A stretch of 27,402 nt of DNA from positions 1-27,402 of the forward strand of contig URJS01000025.1 of assembly GCA_900548205.1 (NCBI GenBank), written 5' to 3'. This DNA is from an uncultured Roseburia sp. GTDB lineage: Bacteria; Bacillota; Clostridia; Lachnospirales; Lachnospiraceae. Under the pieces are notes generated by a model that was not told where the DNA came from, searched no databases, and saw only the letters and a list, made by a program, of their open reading frames with translations. Positions 7,125 to 14,773 of this stretch are shown piece after piece. The first letter of the stretch is position 1, and the number at the start of each line of letters is the position of its first letter. The translations under genes and the position numbers were made by a program.

Positions 7125-7879
7125 TTCTTTTTATCCTCCTGCCGCGGGATGACCGTCTCATTCGAGGAACCACGCAGCAATTTCTGAAGCCTGCCATACT
7201 CCTCTGTGGTAACTGCACGGTACTTCCCTTTCTCTAAGTTGCCCAATTCTATGTTCATAATACGGGTACGGACTAATTTTACGACACGATACCCAAAATA
7301 TTCGCACATCCTGCGGATCTGACGGTTTAAGCCCTGTGTCAATATGATCCGAAACTCCCGTTTGCCAACGCGTTCCACCCGGCATTTTCGCGTCGTAACA
7401 CCAAGCTCGCGCAGGGGAACCCCGCCTGCCATTCCGCGCAAAAAGGACTCCGTTATTGGCTTGTCCACCGTCACAAGATACTCCTTCTCATGCATATTTC
7501 CGGCGCGCATCAGCTTATTGACAATATCCCCGTTATTCGTCAATAACAGCAGTCCCTCCGAGTCCTTATCCAGCCTTCCGATCGGATAAATGCGCTTCGG
7601 ATAACCGATATAGTCAATGACATTATTCTTCTCACGCTTTTCTGCCGTACAGACAATGCCGACAGGCTTATAAAGCGCCAGCAGTATCATCTCCTCCTCC
7701 TTTGCGACCTCTCTGCCGCAAAAGCAGACGCTCTGCCCCGGCAGTACCCGCGTGCCGACCTCTGCTCTCCTGCCGTCCACCGTGACATTTCCCTCCGCCA
7801 CCTGACGGTCCGCTTCCCGCCTGGAGCAAACGCCCGCCTCACTTAAAAACTTATTGATCCGGATTCCCTGTTCTTCCAT
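7121..7879 (-). CDS. rluF: RsuA/RluB/E/F-family pseudouridine synthase, RluF-like
   Basis: 252 residues. It isomerises a specific uridine in rRNA; the closest resemblance I can recall is RluF (23S rRNA, helix 74 region). An S4 RNA-binding domain (about 4-55, RINKFLSEAGVCSRREADR) is followed by the synthase domain with catalytic D104 in GRLDKDSEGLLLLTN. YLVTVDKPI, GLNRQIRRMCEYFGY and RTRIMNI match RluF block by block. AGGAG 6 nt before the ATG is the ribosome binding site. It is first in the rluF-ligA-metA run. No promoter is evident between it and the upstream terminator at 7893-7928, so it may partly rely on read-through. Target specificity (RluF versus RluB/RluE) is inferred. Confidence 0.88.
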   Translation of the reverse strand: MEEQGIRINKFLSEAGVCSRREADRQVAEGNVTVDGRRAEVGTRVLPGQSVCFCGREVAKEEEMILLALYKPVGIVCTAEKREKNNVIDYIGYPKRIYPIGRLDKDSEGLLLLTNNGDIVNKLMRAGNMHEKEYLVTVDKPITESFLRGMAGGVPLRELGVTTRKCRVERVGKREFRIILTQGLNRQIRRMCEYFGYRVVKLVRTRIMNIELGNLEKGKYRAVTTEEYGRLQKLLRGSSNETVIPRQEDKKK

Positions 7880-7892
7880 GTACGCTCCTGTG

Positions 7893-7928
7893 AAAAAACG
7901 GAGACTTCGTCTTGAAAAGTCTCCGTTT
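7893..7928 (-). terminator. rho-independent terminator of the SH3-domain gene
   Basis: 12-bp perfect stem (AAACGGAGACTT / AAGTCTCCGTTT) with a 9-nt loop. It is followed on the minus strand by a run of six T (bases 7893-7898). It starts 4 nt past the stop of the gene at 7933. Confidence 0.9.
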
Positions 7929-7932
7929 ACTC

Positions 7933-9213
7933 CTACTGTAATAATGATGATTTGATATAGCCTGTCTTATTATTCCATGTAACCTTTGTCCAGCCCTCTG
8001 CATAGCTCATGATAACGGTTACCTTCTCACCGGAATATGCCGTACCGATACGCTCGGAATCCTCGCTCATGCTTGCACGGATATTTACCGTATCCTTAAG
8101 CTGAACCTCTGTTCCCTCCGAAAGGGCTGCGCCTGTATCCGCAGGCTGTCCTGCGTCTGCCGCTGCATCGGCTGCTGGCGGCTCTGCTGACAGATATTCG
8201 CTCTTTATGTAGCCCTCGTAGCCTCCGTAATTGACCTTGCTCCACTCGCCCTCGACGGCAGTTCTCGCAATCGCAACTCCCTTTTCCAGACTTCCGATCT
8301 TCTCAGAAGCCGTATCTGCTGCGGCTCTTACATTAACGGTATCTACTGCATAGAGCATTTCCTGCGGAGGCTGCTCCTGCGGCTGCTCGGACGCCGGCTC
8401 CTGCGGTGCTTCCGTAGCCGGAGGCTGCTCCGGTACCGGTTCCTGCGGTGCTTCTGTAGCTGGAGGTTGCTCCTGCGGCTGTGCCTGTGCAAGCTGTGTC
8501 ACCCAGCCATTGATCGCATCCGGAATCGTAGTCGTTATCATCGCGGAAAGATTCGCATCTGCCGCTACCGCTTCATCGAACCTCGTCTGCACCTCGCTCT
8601 GCAGTGCGATCACATCCTCCTGATCCTCAAATTCACCGATCAGATTCTGCACACTGGTATCAAGCGCATTTTCCTGATTCGCCAGATTATACTGACAGTA
8701 CAGATTATCAATATAGAGCGCGCCGCTCTCGTTTGTTCTCACATAAAAGAAATCAAGTCCCGGTGCAAGCGTATCAACTCCGGTAAATTTAATCTCCATG
8801 GAAACGGAAACCAGATAGGACTTCTCGTCCAAGCCCGGCTTTGTATAGCACTTGATATTCTGATATTCATCCACATACTGGCTGAACATTGTAATATAGC
8901 TCTGCTCGTTCGCGGAAACCGGAGTTGCAAGCGTACTAAGCGTCGCCACGTCCCCTGCGGCATAGGCGGTATAATACTGCTGGATCAGCGCATTCACCTC
9001 CGCATGTGCATCCACCTCATACTCCTGTGTAACGGCAGGCACATCTCCCTCCGGCGTCTTGCCCTCCTGCGGCTTCGCACACATCGCAAGCACTGTCACC
9101 ATAACGACAAACAATGCACCCGCCGCAAAATAACGGATATTTTCCTTAATAAACTGAAGGATCTTATCATTTTTTTGTTTTTTTAATCTATCATTTAACT
9201 TAGAATTTTCCAT
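7933..9213 (-). CDS. membrane-anchored NTF2-like protein with two bacterial SH3 domains
   Basis: 426 residues from ATG 9213 (GGTGG about 8 nt upstream); an in-frame GTG at 9255 would add 14 residues but has a poorer context. A basic N-terminus and one hydrophobic segment (about 27-45) suggest a signal anchor with the rest outside the cell. Residues about 60-190 look NTF2/SnoaL-like (EVNALIQQYYTAYAAGDVA). A Pro/Glu/Gln linker (about 240-290) carries a 14-residue unit, EQPPATEAPQEP plus two, twice in tandem. Two SH3b domains follow (NVRAAADTASEKIGSL to GYIKSEYL, and NIRASMSEDSERIGTA to GYIKSSLLQ). SH3b domains usually bind peptidoglycan or protein ligands. No catalytic wall-hydrolase domain is seen. 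Probable cell-surface role; function unknown. Confidence 0.8.
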   Translation of the reverse strand: MENSKLNDRLKKQKNDKILQFIKENIRYFAAGALFVVMVTVLAMCAKPQEGKTPEGDVPAVTQEYEVDAHAEVNALIQQYYTAYAAGDVATLSTLATPVSANEQSYITMFSQYVDEYQNIKCYTKPGLDEKSYLVSVSMEIKFTGVDTLAPGLDFFYVRTNESGALYIDNLYCQYNLANQENALDTSVQNLIGEFEDQEDVIALQSEVQTRFDEAVAADANLSAMITTTIPDAINGWVTQLAQAQPQEQPPATEAPQEPVPEQPPATEAPQEPASEQPQEQPPQEMLYAVDTVNVRAAADTASEKIGSLEKGVAIARTAVEGEWSKVNYGGYEGYIKSEYLSAEPPAADAAADAGQPADTGAALSEGTEVQLKDTVNIRASMSEDSERIGTAYSGEKVTVIMSYAEGWTKVTWNNKTGYIKSSLLQ

Positions 9214-9334
9214 ATTCTTATCCACCGTACCTTTCCGACAAACAACGATTCTCACGCTCTGTGCGCTTCCCTCATGTCAACAACAGACGCCGCACCTGCG
9301 TGCGCATCTCACTACTGCTCTTTTCCGAAACTAA

Positions 9335-9358
9335 ACAGCAGGCGTCTCCTCCTGCTGT
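9335..9358 (-). terminator. probable terminator after tRNA-Arg
   Basis: Perfect 8-bp stem ACAGCAGG / CCTGCTGT with an 8-nt loop, followed on the minus strand by TTTAGTTT. It starts 12 nt beyond the tRNA 3' end. Confidence 0.65.
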
Positions 9359-9370
9359 ATCTCTTAACAA

Positions 9371-9442
9371 TGCACCCGGCGGGAATCGAACCCGCATTGC
9401 CGGAGTCGGAGTCCGGTGTTCTATCCATTAGACTACGGTTGC
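9371..9442 (-). tRNA. tRNA-Arg, anticodon CCG
   Basis: 72 nt. The minus strand folds as a cloverleaf: acceptor GCAACCG with CGGGTGC (one mismatch at pair 4), D-arm with AATGGATAGAA, anticodon stem CCGGA/TCCGG around loop CTCCGAC (anticodon CCG, reading CGG), and T-arm GCGGG-TTCGATT-CCCGC. The discriminator is A. CCA is not encoded (TTG follows), so it must be added after transcription. Confidence 0.93.
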
Positions 9443-9483
9443 CAGCCGCTCCTAGAATTTCATCTACAAGAAGCAACTCGTTT

Positions 9484-9512
9484 ATGGTAACAGAAATTTT
9501 TATTTTTTTCAA
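9484..9512 (-). promoter_or_regulatory. probable promoter of tRNA-Arg
   Basis: On the minus strand, TTGAAA (9512-9507), a 17-nt spacer, then TACCAT (9489-9484). The predicted start is about 35 nt upstream of the tRNA 5' end. An AT-rich tract lies in the spacer. Confidence 0.45.
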
Positions 9513-9534
9513 GACATTCTATAAAAATTAATAA

Positions 9535-10674
9535 TTATATTATAGAAAAATGTGTTTCTTCTTCCTCCATGTGCTTAAAAATTTCTTCCAGCACACGCTT
9601 TGTCTCCTCTTTTTTATCTCCCGGAAGCTGTACCGCCACCTCAAGCGCTGTCCTGGAAATCTGATGCTTCTTTAAAAAATCAATATCTTCTTCCCGCAGA
9701 CAGCCGATCCGCGTCTGATACACCGCCCGGTTAATCCCCTCAAAAATCCGCATCAGCTCCGGGAAGCGGTTTTCCCTATCTAAAATGCTGCCGCCACACG
9801 CCGCACGCTCCAGCCCCGCCGTTGCGATGACCTGCATACTAAGACGCAGCTCTCCCGTCACATCGGACGCCTCCATCAGCACATCCGGCCGCTCCTGCTT
9901 CCGCTTCAGAAAATAGGTCTTCGCACCATCAATATCCCGGCGGAGGAAATATTCTGCCAGACGCTCCTTTAATTCGCGCGTCTCTGCCTTCTCCCCCAGC
10001 ATTCCAACCTTACATTCCTTCACGCGCAGCCCCTGCTTTGTCACCCATACAAGCAGCAAAAACTCTGAGATAAAGCCAAAAACCCGCTTATGATAGGCGT
10101 CCTCGCCGGTCTCCAATTCGATGCGCTCCGAAACAAGTGCAAATATGGAAAACAGCCACTGACAGTAGGCATCATAAAGGCTCTTACGGGCAACGAGCAT
10201 ATTTCCAAAATAAGTTTCCGTACCGTTGACCAGACGGACGAACGTCTCGTGATATTCGGGATGAAGCTCCCGAATCGCTTCCCCTGCCGCAACGAGCGCT
10301 TTTTGATTGTGATTTGCCGAAAATCCGTCAAAATATGAATGATTCAGCTTGACGCGCTTCGTCGTGATCAGATCATACTCCCCCAAAAGCTTTTCATATT
10401 CGGCTTTTGTAAAAATCTTCTCATGCTCATTGAGTAGGTAGCGCCTGTAATGGCAGGTGCCGACGGCGTCCTGATCCTTGCAATTTTTCCATACCCAGTA
10501 AAGCCCTGTAAGCTCGCTGTAATAACAGTTTAACGCAGAAATATTTTCTCCCGTGTCATCTCCCGGATAGCCCAAATCCCCACTTCCCGCACGCCCGACA
10601 TGAAGCGGCTGGTAAAGCTCATCCTTTGGTGTCTCAAATTTTTTATGCGTCATGGCATAGATACGAAGTCTCAT
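9535..10674 (-). CDS. DUF4422 glycosyltransferase-like protein
   Basis: 379 residues. The N-terminal two thirds (about 3-235) match DUF4422, a GT-A-like glycosyltransferase family often found in capsule and exopolysaccharide loci. The hallmarks are LRIYAMTHK at the start, ALNCYYSELTGLYWVWKN (48-65) and GTCHYRRYL (72-80). Residues about 240-379 are a mostly charged, helical tail (LKERLAEYFLRRDIDGAKTY, later EETKRVLEEIFKHMEEEE) with no domain I recognise. No membrane segment is present, so it is probably cytoplasmic. The strong GGAGG ribosome binding site belongs to the leader element at 10681-10744, which recurs before greA. There is no polysaccharide cluster around it; it stands alone. The sugar and acceptor cannot be told. 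Confidence 0.85.
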   Translation of the reverse strand: MRLRIYAMTHKKFETPKDELYQPLHVGRAGSGDLGYPGDDTGENISALNCYYSELTGLYWVWKNCKDQDAVGTCHYRRYLLNEHEKIFTKAEYEKLLGEYDLITTKRVKLNHSYFDGFSANHNQKALVAAGEAIRELHPEYHETFVRLVNGTETYFGNMLVARKSLYDAYCQWLFSIFALVSERIELETGEDAYHKRVFGFISEFLLLVWVTKQGLRVKECKVGMLGEKAETRELKERLAEYFLRRDIDGAKTYFLKRKQERPDVLMEASDVTGELRLSMQVIATAGLERAACGGSILDRENRFPELMRIFEGINRAVYQTRIGCLREEDIDFLKKHQISRTALEVAVQLPGDKKEETKRVLEEIFKHMEEEETHFSII

Positions 10675-10680
10675 ATTACT

Positions 10681-10744
10681 CCTCCATTCCGAAGCGTTTT
10701 GACGCAGAGGACCGCCATCCTTATTTCGGCTGCGGCTCTGCGAT
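10681..10744 (-). ncRNA. leader element copy A (candidate structured 5' UTR)
   Basis: On the minus strand it begins ATCGCAGAG, has a 39-nt centre and ends CGCTTCGGAATGGAGG, 6 nt before the DUF4422 ATG. The same two end blocks, exactly 39 nt apart, occur before greA (16835-16898). Possible pairings here: CGCAGAG with CTCTGCG, and GCGT-caaa-ACGC next to it. These share bases, so they exclude each other. The ribosome binding site GGAGG is part of the element. A role in translation control is inferred. Confidence 0.5.
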
Positions 10745-10770
10745 CTGCATTTGCAATCCCTCTGTAAAAC

Positions 10771-10784
10771 CGAATATTTGTTCG
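10771..10784. promoter_or_regulatory. LexA (SOS) box-like operator
   Basis: CGAATATTTGTTCG closely resembles the Gram-positive LexA/DinR site (CGAAC-N4-GTTCG, with one half-site change). It ends 7 nt before the -35 box of the Y-family polymerase gene, as expected for an SOS-controlled translesion polymerase. Confidence 0.65.
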
Positions 10785-10791
10785 ATTTTTA

Positions 10792-10820
10792 TTTACATTC
10801 TTTCGATTCCCTGCTATAAT
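10792..10820 (+). promoter_or_regulatory. sigma-A-type promoter of the Y-family polymerase gene
   Basis: TTTACA (10792-10797), 17-nt spacer, perfect TATAAT (10815-10820). The start codon is 50 nt further on, behind AAGGAGG. Confidence 0.85.
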
Positions 10821-10870
10821 GCTTCTATCGACACATCGACAGACATCTTTTCATACAAGGAGGTCCTTTC

Positions 10871-12127
10871 ATGCCGGAAACCGTGATTTATCATATTGAC
10901 GTCAATTCTGCCTTTTTAAGCTGGGACGCCGTCTGGAGGCTCGAACAGGATGCGGCTGCTCCTGATATCCGCACATTTCCCGCAGTGATCGGAGGGGATG
11001 AACAGCTGCGGCGCGGCATTGTTCTTGCAAAATCCCCCTCTGCCAAGCGCTATGGTATACGCACCGGCGAGCCGCTTGCCGCAGCGCGGCGCAAGTGCCC
11101 GACGTTAAAAATATACCCGCCTCATTTTGATCTCTATGTACAGCGCTCCGCACAGTTTTTAGAATTGCTGCGCAAATACGCGCCCTCCGTGGAAGCCTAC
11201 AGCATTGACGAAGCGTTTTGTGATATGACAGGAACAAGGCTCCTTTACGGTGATCCCGTCGCATTTGCCCACAAATTAAAAAGTATCATTTATGAGGAGC
11301 TTGGTTTCACGGTCAATATCGGCGTATCTACCAACCGTCTGCTTGCCAAAATGGCTTCTGATTTTGAAAAACCCGACCGTGTGCATACGCTTTTTTTGGA
11401 CGAGCTTCCCCAAAAGTTCTGGCCGCTTCCTATTGAGGAGCTGTTCTTTGTGGGCCGCTCCTCTGCCAACCGTCTGCGCAGTCTTGGCATCACAACGATC
11501 GGGGAGCTTGCAGCATCAGACCGCTCCCGCATCGTCTCTGCCCTAAAGGCGCATGGAGACACGCTCTGGAATTATGCCAACGGCATCGAAGCCGTCCCCT
11601 TAACACACAGTGAACCCGCCAACAAGGGATACGGCAATTCCATGACAATCCCATTCGACGTCACCGACGAGGCGACTGCAAAGCGCGTCCTCCTCTCGCT
11701 GTGTGAAACCGTCGGGGCAAGACTTCGCGCCGCCGGCGCCTATATCAGTGTCGTACAGGTCCAGATCACGGACTGTGAATTTCGTAACACCTCCCGTCAG
11801 ACTACGCTCGCCTCCTCCACAAATATCACAGAACGTATTTACACCTGTGTCTGTGAGCTGTTTCATGCTGCATGGGACGGCACGCCGATCCGGCTGCTCG
11901 GCGTTTACACCAGCCGGGCAACCTTAGAGCAGTATGAGCAGTACGATTTATTTGAGAGTTCACGCAACGAAAAGCTTTCCAGATTAAATTCTGCCGTCGA
12001 TCAAATCCGCGGCCGCTATGGGGAGGATTCCGTCAAACGCGCCTGCTTTATCGAGCAGCCCTCCGACAGCAGGGAGATCTCTCATATGACAGGCGGCATG
12101 AGCAGGGCAAAGCGGAACAGGACTTAA
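10871..12127 (+). CDS. dinB: Y-family DNA polymerase (DinB / Pol IV-like)
   Basis: 418 residues. Error-prone polymerase that copies past damaged template. The catalytic core carries D10 (YHIDVNSAF) and D113-E114 (YSIDEAF), the metal-binding acidic residues. The fingers/thumb region follows (NIGVSTNRLLAKMASDFEKP; helix-hairpin-helix near ELFFVGRSSANRLRSLGITTIGELA, about 195-220), then a little-finger domain (about 250-370). No clear C-terminal beta-clamp motif was identified; the tail is basic. It starts at ATG 10871 behind AAGGAGG. A LexA-like box and a good promoter precede it. It stands alone, divergent from the DUF4422 gene. An imperfect hairpin (12113-12130) over the stop codon followed by six T at 12143-12148 may end the transcript. 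Confidence 0.93.
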   Translation: MPETVIYHIDVNSAFLSWDAVWRLEQDAAAPDIRTFPAVIGGDEQLRRGIVLAKSPSAKRYGIRTGEPLAAARRKCPTLKIYPPHFDLYVQRSAQFLELLRKYAPSVEAYSIDEAFCDMTGTRLLYGDPVAFAHKLKSIIYEELGFTVNIGVSTNRLLAKMASDFEKPDRVHTLFLDELPQKFWPLPIEELFFVGRSSANRLRSLGITTIGELAASDRSRIVSALKAHGDTLWNYANGIEAVPLTHSEPANKGYGNSMTIPFDVTDEATAKRVLLSLCETVGARLRAAGAYISVVQVQITDCEFRNTSRQTTLASSTNITERIYTCVCELFHAAWDGTPIRLLGVYTSRATLEQYEQYDLFESSRNEKLSRLNSAVDQIRGRYGEDSVKRACFIEQPSDSREISHMTGGMSRAKRNRT

Positions 12128-12552
12128 GCCCTGTCTGTCTCTGTTTTTTCCATGAAATACAGCCGCAAATTCTTCCTCGCTCGTCTCACAAAGATTGTAC
12201 TCATAGCTGCAAACCCCAAACGCCGCTATGGGGAATCTCGTTTCCAACGGTGTGCTCTGCAGGTTCTGATGGTTTGGGCAGACGGAAGCATGCGCGCTCA
12301 CGACCGACATGGGATCCCCGCAGCTATAACCATTCTGAATCTCAGCACGGCAGACGGCATCCGTATCGTCGCTTTCCCATATCTGCGGAAAATAACAAAG
12401 AATACCGAGATCATCTGTTTTCTACTCTATGCATAAGCGTGACGCTTGTCAATACATAACCGGCGTTATTTTTCCAAATCCTCCCTCTCTTGCATTCCTC
12501 TCTTGCACTATGTATAATAAATTTATCTAAGCAAAAGAAAGGCACATATACT
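12128..12552. other. 425-bp intergenic stretch, possible decayed minus-strand gene
   Basis: No convincing gene. One minus-strand frame stays open from about 12430 down through 12128 and into the polymerase antisense (stop at 11984). Part of it reads like protein (CPNHQNLQSTPLETRFPIAA, then FGVCSYEYNLCETSEEEF). It lacks a good start, the only ATG being at 12310 with a weak GGGGA, and an adjacent frame ends at MHRVENR just upstream, as if frameshifted. A 6-bp dyad AAGCGT-g-ACGCTT lies at 12435-12447. The larB promoter is at the right end. Confidence 0.3.
12490..12518 (+). promoter_or_regulatory. possible promoter of larBC
   Basis: A perfect TATAAT (12513-12518) is preceded at 17 nt by TTGCAT (12490-12495), a weak -35. 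The start codon chosen for larB is 34 nt downstream. Confidence 0.5.
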
Positions 12553-13308
12553 ATGGAGAATGAACACATCCGCCAGATTCTGACAGATATTGAGGAGGGC
12601 AAAATTACTGCCGGCGAAGGGTATGCCCGGCTGAAGCTGACCCCCTATGAGGACTTAGGCTTTGCAAAGGTGGATCACCACCGCGAGATCAGGCAGGGCG
12701 TGCCGGAGGTTATTTACGGCGCTTCCAAGACAAAGGAACAAATAGAGGGCATTGTAGCAAGCTTGCTTTTGCATTGCCCGGAAAACATCCTGATCACGCG
12801 CTTAGCGCCTGATTCCGCCTCCTATCTCGCCGCGCGCTTTTCTCTTTTTTATGACGAGGCTTCACGCATCGGCATCGTCAATCGGCACAGCCATATTTCT
12901 GCGAGCGGAACGATCGTTGTGGCAACCGGAGGGACAAGCGATATTCCGGTCGCCGAGGAGGCTGCCCTGACTGCAGAGGCGCTCGGAAATGAGGTTGTCC
13001 GCCTCTATGATGTCGGCGTTGCCGGCATTCACCGTCTGCTCTCTCATTTGGAATTGATCAGCAGCGCGAATGTCATCATTGCCGTTGCCGGCATGGAGGG
13101 CGCGCTTGCCAGTGTGATCGGCGGACTAAGCGACTGTCCGGTCATCGGCGTACCGACAAGCATCGGCTACGGCGCAAGCTTTCAGGGCGTCTCCGCACTT
13201 TTATCCATGCTCAATTCATGCGCGAGCGGCGTCTCTGTCGTCAATATTGACAACGGCTTTGGCGCCGGCTATCTCGCCAGCATGATCAATCACATGTGCA
13301 GTAAATAA
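12553..13308 (+). CDS. larB: LarB, nickel-pincer cofactor biosynthesis carboxylase/hydrolase
   Basis: 251 residues from ATG 12553 (AGAAAGG 9 nt upstream); an upstream ATG at 12490 overlaps the -35 box and is unlikely. LarB carboxylates the pyridinium ring of nicotinic acid adenine dinucleotide and releases AMP, giving the biscarboxylate mononucleotide precursor of the cofactor. The N-terminal part (1-110) has the LarB signature DHHREIRQGVPEVIYGASKT. The C-terminal half (about 115-251) is PurE/AIR-carboxylase-like (VVATGGTSDIPVAEEAA, GMEGALASVIGGLSDCPVIG, PTSIGYGASFQGVSALLSML). larC follows after 19 nt, so the two form an operon. larE and larA are not in the window. Confidence 0.92.
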   Translation: MENEHIRQILTDIEEGKITAGEGYARLKLTPYEDLGFAKVDHHREIRQGVPEVIYGASKTKEQIEGIVASLLLHCPENILITRLAPDSASYLAARFSLFYDEASRIGIVNRHSHISASGTIVVATGGTSDIPVAEEAALTAEALGNEVVRLYDVGVAGIHRLLSHLELISSANVIIAVAGMEGALASVIGGLSDCPVIGVPTSIGYGASFQGVSALLSMLNSCASGVSVVNIDNGFGAGYLASMINHMCSK

Positions 13309-13327
13309 AAAGCAGGAGGATATTCTT

Positions 13328-14728
13328 ATGAAAACGATTTATCTTGAATGCCATATGGGCGCTGCCGGAGATATGCTGATGAGCGCGCTCTATGAGCTTT
13401 GCCCGCAAAAGGAACTGTTTTTACAGACGATCAATGAGGCACTCGCCCCCTTTTCGGTCAGCATCACCGCAGAGCCTGCCGTCAAATGCGGCATACACGG
13501 TACGCATATGCGCGTTTCCGTTTTGGGCAGTGAGGAGACCGCCCCGCAGACAGACGCTGACAGTCACTGTCCGCCCTCTCAGCTAGACAATCATACGCAA
13601 TCGGAGCACACACATACGGAGCATGATACCATAGCGGGCGGTGAACATGTGCATGCTATGCACGAGCATCCTACGCATGTACATAGCCATCCCGCACACA
13701 CGCACGGTGCTCATTCCCATACACAGGAACACGAGCATCCTCACGCGGATTATGCTTCTATTTTAGTGAAGATCAGCTCCCTTCCCCTCGCGGACGAGGT
13801 GAAACAGGACGCCTGCGCCATCTATCGCCTCATCGGCGAGGCAGAGGCGAGGGTGCACGGGACGACTCTGGAGCAGATCCATTTTCATGAGGTTGGAACG
13901 CTTGACGCGCTTGCCGACGTCGTAGGCTGCGCACTTTTGATCCATATGCTTGCACCGGAGCAGATCCTTGCCTCCCCGGTCCATGTCGGCAACGGCTTTA
14001 TCCGCTGCGCACACGGAGTGCTTCCGGTGCCTGCTCCGGCTACTGCCGAGCTCCTGCGCGGCATTCCTTATTATATGGGATCTGTCACAAGCGAGCTGTG
14101 TACACCGACCGGCGCCGCGCTCCTAAAGCACTATGTCACACGCTTTTTACCGATGCCTGCTATGACGACAACCACAATCGGCTACGGTATGGGTACAAAG
14201 GATTTTGAGATCGCAAACTGCGTCCGTGCCTTTTGGGGCGAAAGCGCTTCCCTTCTTTCCACTGAAGACGAGGACAGCTTTCCCTGTGATGACACCGTAC
14301 TTGCAATTTCCTGTAATCTTGACGATATGACGGGCGAGGCGATCGGACTTGCCGTTGAGCTGCTTACAGAAGCGGGTGCACTTGATGTCTGGACCGCACC
14401 AATCCAGATGAAAAAAAATCGTCCGGGCGTTCTGCTGACCTGCCTTTGTACGCCAAACGACCGCGAAAAATTTACTGGGCTGTTTTTCCTGCACACTACC
14501 ACGCGCGGCGTGCGCTTCCAGACCTTTGAACGCGCCAAGCTGGATTCCTCCTTTCAGACGCTGGAATCCCCCTACGGAGAAATCCGCATCAAGCGAAGTG
14601 TCGGCTATGGAATAGAAAAAACAAAGCCGGAATTTGAAGATTTAAAAACGGCTGTACGAAAGAGCGGCTGCTCTCTGGATGACGTCACACAGTCCCTGCA
14701 GCATGCAAAGCCGGTGCGCAAACAATAA
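13328..14728 (+). CDS. larC: LarC, nickel chelatase for the LarA cofactor (single ORF)
   Basis: 466 residues, AGGAGG 9 nt before ATG. LarC uses CTP to insert nickel into the bisthiocarboxylate mononucleotide, completing the nickel-pincer cofactor. N-terminal LarC1 part: LECHMGAAGDMLMSAL (6-21), HFHEVGTLDALADVVG and GFIRCAHGVLPVPAPAT. A His-rich loop at about 80-139, with some eighteen histidines mostly as H-x-H, probably stores or hands over nickel. C-terminal LarC2 part: CNLDDMTGEAIG and the QMKKNRPGVLLT region, the nucleotide/nickel catalytic half. In some lactobacilli LarC1 and LarC2 are joined by a programmed frameshift; here both halves are in one frame. It ends at 14728, overlapping the first base of the 40-bp repeat. 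Confidence 0.94.
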   Translation: MKTIYLECHMGAAGDMLMSALYELCPQKELFLQTINEALAPFSVSITAEPAVKCGIHGTHMRVSVLGSEETAPQTDADSHCPPSQLDNHTQSEHTHTEHDTIAGGEHVHAMHEHPTHVHSHPAHTHGAHSHTQEHEHPHADYASILVKISSLPLADEVKQDACAIYRLIGEAEARVHGTTLEQIHFHEVGTLDALADVVGCALLIHMLAPEQILASPVHVGNGFIRCAHGVLPVPAPATAELLRGIPYYMGSVTSELCTPTGAALLKHYVTRFLPMPAMTTTTIGYGMGTKDFEIANCVRAFWGESASLLSTEDEDSFPCDDTVLAISCNLDDMTGEAIGLAVELLTEAGALDVWTAPIQMKKNRPGVLLTCLCTPNDREKFTGLFFLHTTTRGVRFQTFERAKLDSSFQTLESPYGEIRIKRSVGYGIEKTKPEFEDLKTAVRKSGCSLDDVTQSLQHAKPVRKQ

Positions 14729-14767
14729 CAACGAGCGACATGCTTCGCGATCCGCTTTTATGTCAAG
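14728..14767. repeat. 40-bp dispersed intergenic repeat, copy 2
   Basis: Second copy of the repeat at 4081-4120 (34 of 40 identical, same orientation), starting at the last base of the larC stop codon. As at copy 1, a strong hairpin follows on the right side, though the hairpin sequences differ. Confidence 0.75.
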
Positions 14768-14773
14768 CAAAAA

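Noticed and set aside
9078..9135. Lipoprotein signal in the SH3b protein (cysteine after the hydrophobic segment)
   Set aside because: VLAMC has Met at -1, which is not accepted in the usual lipobox; an uncleaved anchor is more likely.
8467..9186. 239-codon plus-strand frame opposite the SH3b protein
   Set aside because: Antisense shadow of a gene with recognisable domains and its own terminator.
13328..14728. Programmed frameshift within larC
   Set aside because: Both LarC halves are in one continuous frame of 466 codons with all motifs.
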